From contig JAHHQS010000120.1 in NCBI GenBank assembly GCA_020026285.1, forward strand, positions 1-12,356: a DNA stretch of 12,356 nucleotides, written 5' to 3'. This stretch comes from Parabacteroides sp. (lineage in GTDB: Bacteria > Bacteroidota > Bacteroidia > Bacteroidales > Tannerellaceae). Below, piece by piece: positions 8,533 through 12,356 of the stretch. Position 1 is the first letter of the stretch. Every line of letters starts with the position of its first letter. A model generated the notes under the pieces. That model worked only from the letters and a program-made list of their open reading frames with translations. It searched no databases and was not told where the DNA came from. Made by a program: the position numbers and the translations under genes.

Positions 8533-8574
8533 TATTACTAAAAAAAATTTTTTAATCTATTATCCTAACCGGAT

Positions 8575-9315
8575 TTAAAGTTTCTCCAAAGCTTTCGCCA
8601 TATCTTCAGGAGTATCTATACCTATTGTCTCCTGATTAGTTATTCCAACTTTGATTTTGTATCCGTTCTCCAGCCACCTGAGCTGCTCCAAACTTTCTGC
8701 CAGTTCCAAAGAAGATTGAGGTAGAGATGTGATTTCTTTCAAGACATCAGCTCTATAAGCATACATTCCAATATGTTTATAAAAAGTATGAGCTGCCAGC
8801 CATTCCTGTTCATTCTTTCCACGTACAAAAGGGATTACCGAACGACTGAAATACATGGCCTCTGAATTCTTATTAAGAACAACTTTCGGGGAGTTCGGAT
8901 TTTGTAAAATCTCAAAACCATCCGCCCCGTTAAAAGGTTTTACCAGAGTTGCTATCTGAACATCATCACCCGTAAAACAAGCCTTGATTGTTTCAATCTG
9001 TTCTGGATGAATGAATGGTTCATCCCCCTGGATATTGATTATAACATCAAAACCTTCTCCTACTTTCTGAAAAGCCTCATAACAACGGTCTGTACCACTA
9101 CGATGTTTATCAGAAGTCATTACCACATTTCCTCCAAAAGCTTTTACAGCCTCAACGATTCTTTCATCATCTGTTGCAACACAAACATCATCAACGGCCT
9201 TTTTTACCTGTTCATAAACTCGTTGAATCATTGTTTTCCCTTTCATGTCGACCAAAGGTTTTCCTGGGAAACGAGTCGAAGCATAACGGGCTGGAATTAT
9301 TCCTATAAATTTCAT
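8575..9315 (-). CDS. kdsB: 3-deoxy-manno-octulosonate cytidylyltransferase (CMP-Kdo synthetase)
   Basis: Activates Kdo with CTP to CMP-Kdo and pyrophosphate, supplying the sugar that links lipid A to the LPS core, in the cytoplasm with Mg2+. With the ATG at 9315 the protein is 246 residues, close to E. coli KdsB (248). It begins MKFIGIIPARYASTRFPGKPL, the nucleotide-binding signature at the family N-terminus. A longer frame opens at TTG 9336 and adds seven residues, which the family does not support. Other matches are VATDDERI (46-53), TSDKHRSGTDR (67-77), the metal-binding QGDEP (96-100, Asp98) and a C-terminal GIDTPEDM. It starts 21 nt after the antiporter stop, so it is probably the second gene of that operon. 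No other LPS gene is adjacent. Confidence 0.97.
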   Translation of the reverse strand: MKFIGIIPARYASTRFPGKPLVDMKGKTMIQRVYEQVKKAVDDVCVATDDERIVEAVKAFGGNVVMTSDKHRSGTDRCYEAFQKVGEGFDVIINIQGDEPFIHPEQIETIKACFTGDDVQIATLVKPFNGADGFEILQNPNSPKVVLNKNSEAMYFSRSVIPFVRGKNEQEWLAAHTFYKHIGMYAYRADVLKEITSLPQSSLELAESLEQLRWLENGYKIKVGITNQETIGIDTPEDMAKALEKL

Positions 9316-9336
9316 ATCTATTCTTTTTATTATCAA

Positions 9337-11595
9337 TTATAATATTTCTCCTTCGCTTAATCGAACAATTTTTTCATGCTCACCAACAACCCAGACAATA
9401 TCACCTTCTTCAAATATAGTTGTTGGCAACGGATTTTTCAATGAAGTATCTCCTCTTTCAATACCAATCACCAGACAGGCTGCCTTATCACGAATACCAG
9501 AAGCTATGATTGTTCGACCAATCAGTTTTGAACCGGAACAAATCTGAATCTGCTCAATATTCACTTCTTTTGAAGAAGACTGAATCTTACTATAAGCCAG
9601 ATATCTGTCTTCCGTAAATTTTCTAAAATGTACGAGATCCTCATCCGAACCGACAACGATAACTTTGTCTAAAGGATAAAGTCGTTCATTACCACCAGGT
9701 ATATTCAAACGAATATTTCCACGAATAATGGTTACTACATTTACATTACAAAGCTTACGGAAATTCAATTCCTTCAATGTTTTTCCTACTGATGGAGAGT
9801 TTTGCTGTACTTCAAAATCAGCCAAGTGCAAATCTCGTTCCAACATGTGATTCGCAAAACGCTGAGTGATGGTTGCATGTTTTTCCTTTTCTATTTCACG
9901 AGCAGTCAGATTACTGAAGAATCTTCGTTCCATCAAGATGGACTGACGCTTCAATTTTCGAGAGTAAATAATAAGTACCACAACAAAAGCTGTAAAGAAC
10001 CATAAATAACCTGCAGCTACATTCAATAATTGCGAAACAGGAATCATGACCAATGCCACACATAATATTATACGCAAAATAATCAGTGAAACCAAAGGGC
10101 CTCTGTTAAACTTATTATCATGCCATAACTTCAGAAACTCCTCTGATTTGTTTTTCTTCATCATGATAGCTCGAAGCATGGGCGAGATTATTCCTAAAAT
10201 GATTAGTAAAGATAAGATGTTTCCAAAAACTCCCGGTATGTATGAAACCAATAAAGGAGAAAAATACTGCAACCAAACAAAAATCAAGACAACAGAAACG
10301 GATGCATAAGTGGCAACAATACGTAACAAGGATTTTAATAAAACATGCCAGTTACTTACTTGATGAACCGTTGACGAACCGGATGAATAACGAACCATCA
10401 GCTGTTGCCATTTCCCGGGTATCAATACTTCTAATTTCTTGTAAACCGGTTCTGCAAAACGTATCATGTAAGGAGTAAAGAACGTCGTCACAACAGAAAC
10501 AGCAACCACTATCGGATATAAAAAATCATCGGTCACCTTCAATGACAGTCCTAACGAAGCCAAGATAAATGCAAATTCACCAATCTGAGCCAAAGAAAAA
10601 CCAGACTGAACCGCGATTTTTAATGGCTGACCAGACAATAACACTCCAAATGTTCCGAAACAAATCTGTCCAACCATCACAATAACAGTCAGAAGTAAAA
10701 TAGGGAACTTGTATTCCCATAATAAGGCCGGATTAATCAACATACCAACCGACACAAAGAATATTGCACCAAACAAATCCTTTACCGGCTTTACCAAACG
10801 TTCGATATGTTCTGCCTCTACGGTTTCTGCAAGGATTGATCCCATAATAAAGGCTCCTAAAGCTGAAGAGAACCCTGCTTTGGTGGCAATCAAAACCATA
10901 AACAGACATAATCCGATACTTACAACCAATAACGTTTCATCATTCAGATACTTTCGACATTTACTTAAAATGGATGGTATCAGATAAATACCTATAACGA
11001 AACAGAATAAAAGGAAGATACTTAGCTTCAGGACACTATTCAGCAGTTCCAGGCCTTCCACCTGCTGACTAACAGCCAATGTAGAAAGAAGAACCATCAT
11101 CAAGACAGCAAACAAGTCTTCAACAACAAGGATACCTAAAACAACTCCGGCAAAACTCTGATTCCGTAGCCCCATATCATCAAAAGCCTTGAATATAATC
11201 GTTGTAGAAGACATGGACAGCATTCCCCCTAAAAACAAAGCATTCATGTGTCCCCATCCTAACGCCAGACCAGTTGCATACCCCACCAGCATCATTCCCC
11301 CTACAATTGTAAGAGCTCCCGTTATAGCCGTTCCTCCAACTTTCATTAATTTCTTAAAACTGAAATCCAGTCCTAAAGTAAACAATAGAAAGATCACACC
11401 AATATCAGCCCAGACCTTAATACTCTCGGTATCTGTCACAGTAGGTGTGAAATCACAAGCCGGTCCAGCCAATATACCGGCAACAATATATCCTAAAACG
11501 ACTGGCTGTTTTAACCATTTAAATAAAATGGTTACACAACTGGCACATATCAAGATAACAGCCAAATCGGAAATAAGAGATGATACTTCTGACAT
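9337..11595 (-). CDS. CPA2-family cation:proton antiporter with two C-terminal RCK_C domains
   Basis: Predicted inner-membrane monovalent cation/proton exchanger of 752 residues. Residues about 5-385 form the KefB/KefC-like exchanger domain. Visible hallmarks are LKQPVVLGYIVAGILAGP (28-45), FLLFTLGLDF (69-78), SMSSTTIIFKAFDD (127-140), the probable ion site Glu159-Asp160 in VVEDLFAV, LGAFIMGSILAET (246-258), FFVSVGM (279-285) and SLAQIGEFAF (334-343). A second hydrophobic block of about four helices follows (417-445, 455-475, 499-520, 528-546). Two soluble RCK_C (TrkA-C) domains end the protein (about 588-662 and 676-750). There is no RCK_N Rossmann fold with a GxGxxG nucleotide site, so gating by NAD(H) as in KefC is unlikely. 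RCK_C domains elsewhere bind small ligands, including c-di-AMP; which ligand applies here is unknown. K+ versus Na+ specificity cannot be read from sequence. First gene of a likely operon with kdsB; divergent from the AlbA_2 gene. Confidence 0.87.
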   Translation of the reverse strand: MSEVSSLISDLAVILICASCVTILFKWLKQPVVLGYIVAGILAGPACDFTPTVTDTESIKVWADIGVIFLLFTLGLDFSFKKLMKVGGTAITGALTIVGGMMLVGYATGLALGWGHMNALFLGGMLSMSSTTIIFKAFDDMGLRNQSFAGVVLGILVVEDLFAVLMMVLLSTLAVSQQVEGLELLNSVLKLSIFLLFCFVIGIYLIPSILSKCRKYLNDETLLVVSIGLCLFMVLIATKAGFSSALGAFIMGSILAETVEAEHIERLVKPVKDLFGAIFFVSVGMLINPALLWEYKFPILLLTVIVMVGQICFGTFGVLLSGQPLKIAVQSGFSLAQIGEFAFILASLGLSLKVTDDFLYPIVVAVSVVTTFFTPYMIRFAEPVYKKLEVLIPGKWQQLMVRYSSGSSTVHQVSNWHVLLKSLLRIVATYASVSVVLIFVWLQYFSPLLVSYIPGVFGNILSLLIILGIISPMLRAIMMKKNKSEEFLKLWHDNKFNRGPLVSLIILRIILCVALVMIPVSQLLNVAAGYLWFFTAFVVVLIIYSRKLKRQSILMERRFFSNLTAREIEKEKHATITQRFANHMLERDLHLADFEVQQNSPSVGKTLKELNFRKLCNVNVVTIIRGNIRLNIPGGNERLYPLDKVIVVGSDEDLVHFRKFTEDRYLAYSKIQSSSKEVNIEQIQICSGSKLIGRTIIASGIRDKAACLVIGIERGDTSLKNPLPTTIFEEGDIVWVVGEHEKIVRLSEGEIL

Positions 11596-11613
11596 TACTT
11601 ATCACTTTTGTTA

Positions 11614-11645
11614 GTTGACAAAGTTATGTATTTATTTTATTTTTG
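11614..11645 (+). promoter_or_regulatory. Candidate promoter for the AlbA_2 gene
   Basis: TATTTTTG at 11638-11645 matches the -7 consensus TAnnTTTG. GTTG at 11614-11617 lies 20 nt upstream and matches the -33 TTTG at three of four positions. The start codon at 11670 is 24 nt downstream of the -7 box. The upstream half overlaps the divergent antiporter promoter. Confidence 0.5.
11619..11626 (-). promoter_or_regulatory. Candidate -7 element for the antiporter-kdsB operon
   Basis: On the minus strand this reads TAACTTTG, an exact TAnnTTTG match, 23 nt before the antiporter ATG. No clear -33 TTTG was found at normal spacing. It is identical to the box before the DUF3078 gene and sits inside the spacer of the opposing promoter at 11614-11645. 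Confidence 0.45.
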
Positions 11646-11669
11646 TACCTCTAAACAGAGTCCAAAATA

Positions 11670-12344
11670 ATGAAGAAGCATCCTATACAAGTATTAATTG
11701 ACCAAGGCGAGCATCAACAATTAGACTTCAAGTTTGAAGTAAGTGACAGTAAAAAAATTGCCAGAACACTAAGTGCCTTTGCCAACACTGATGGTGGAAG
11801 ATTATTAATTGGTGTAAAAGATAACGGAAGCATTTCTGGAGTCAGAAGTGAAGAGGAATATTATATGATTGAAGCTGCTTCCGAAATGTATACGCAACCT
11901 CAAGTAGATTTTACAGCTAAAAGATGGGATGTTTATGGAAAAACAGTATTAGAAGTATATATCGCTCCAGGGAACGAACGTCCATATCTTGCACCAGACA
12001 AAGATGGAAAATACAAAGCTTACATCCGAGTAGCCGATGAGAATATTCTAGCCAACGAAGTTCTGATGCTCGCATGGAAAAAGAGTCGTTCCACACAAGG
12101 CAGTCTGCTTACACTAAACAAACCCATTAAAATATTATTCTCGTATCTGGAAAAACAGAACCAAATAAGTCTTAGTCAGTTCAGTAGAATAGCACATCTT
12201 AAAATATATGTAGCGAAACAAATTTTAAGCGATCTGATAAGCATGAATTTACTAGAATACGTCGTTATAGATAAACATATTTTATACCAAATTAAAGAAG
12301 GTTATATATTTGACGAGAAAAATTTTAAGCAAGAGATAGTTTAA
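11670..12344 (+). CDS. AlbA_2 (Schlafen-type) domain protein with C-terminal winged-helix-like region
   Basis: A complete 224-residue protein; stop at 12342-12344. Residues about 10-130 match the AlbA_2/Schlafen core: an acidic GEHQQLDFKFE start (Glu14, Asp19, Lys21), then AFANTDGGRLLIGVKDNGSISG (36-57 region) and a late YIRVADEN. Residues about 145-215 are helical with short strands and may form a winged helix. Bacterial members are often annotated as ATP-binding proteins or transcriptional regulators, while eukaryotic Schlafens cleave RNA through three acids. Whether this one binds DNA, RNA or nucleotides is not known. No membrane segment or signal peptide is seen. The ATG at 11670 is preferred because the domain begins soon after and the candidate promoter is 24 nt upstream. 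Its divergent partner is the antiporter gene. The regulator role is inference from layout only. Confidence 0.82.
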   Translation: MKKHPIQVLIDQGEHQQLDFKFEVSDSKKIARTLSAFANTDGGRLLIGVKDNGSISGVRSEEEYYMIEAASEMYTQPQVDFTAKRWDVYGKTVLEVYIAPGNERPYLAPDKDGKYKAYIRVADENILANEVLMLAWKKSRSTQGSLLTLNKPIKILFSYLEKQNQISLSQFSRIAHLKIYVAKQILSDLISMNLLEYVVIDKHILYQIKEGYIFDEKNFKQEIV

Positions 12345-12356
12345 TATAAAAAATAT

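Noticed and set aside
9316..9336. Longer kdsB start at a TTG codon (seven extra residues)
   Set aside because: KdsB proteins begin right at the MKFIGIIPAR-type motif, and the ATG at 9315 gives the expected length.
11189..11614. 141-codon plus-strand frame opposite the antiporter gene
   Set aside because: It is fully antisense to the well-conserved exchanger domain and its translation resembles no known family; a shadow frame.
1..12356. Mobile element, CRISPR array, tRNA or defence island
   Set aside because: No direct-repeat array, terminal inverted repeats, transposase or integrase motifs, or clover-leaf sequence was seen by reading both strands; the genes are typical core genes.

Overview
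The window looks like chromosomal core sequence from a low-GC member of the Bacteroidota, most likely order Bacteroidales. Supporting points are the DUF3078 outer-membrane protein, YidC with Lys where proteobacterial YidC has its groove Arg, starts without Shine-Dalgarno sequences, and several matches to the Bacteroides promoter (-33 TTTG, -7 TAnnTTTG). I cannot name the genus. No mobile element, CRISPR array, tRNA or rRNA was seen.

Layout. 21-1574 (minus) is a DUF3078 predicted beta-barrel protein. A 295-bp divergent region separates it from pyrG (1870-3471, plus, GTG start), followed 15 nt later by yidC (3487-5418, plus). The convergent gap 5419-5867 holds two strong terminators, one bidirectional and one for ftsK, with about 200 bp between them in which I see no gene. 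ftsK (5868-8363, minus) has its own candidate promoter. Upstream of it lie kdsB (8575-9315, minus) and a large cation:proton antiporter with two C-terminal RCK_C domains (9337-11595, minus). These two are probably one operon, antiporter first. A 74-bp divergent region with overlapping candidate promoters leads to a complete AlbA_2/Schlafen-type gene (11670-12344, plus).

How the genes fit together. The content is mostly envelope and growth housekeeping: CTP synthesis (PyrG), inner-membrane protein insertion (YidC), chromosome segregation at the septum (FtsK), Kdo activation for lipopolysaccharide (KdsB, which uses CTP), ion homeostasis and an outer-membrane protein. PyrG supplies the nucleotide that KdsB uses, but the two are in separate transcription units.

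I found no clearly new multi-gene system. The points most worth a second look are the antiporter architecture (an extra membrane block plus tandem RCK_C without RCK_N), its tightly packed divergent arrangement with the AlbA_2 gene, and a long pyrG leader that follows a full consensus promoter and contains a 29-codon ORF.
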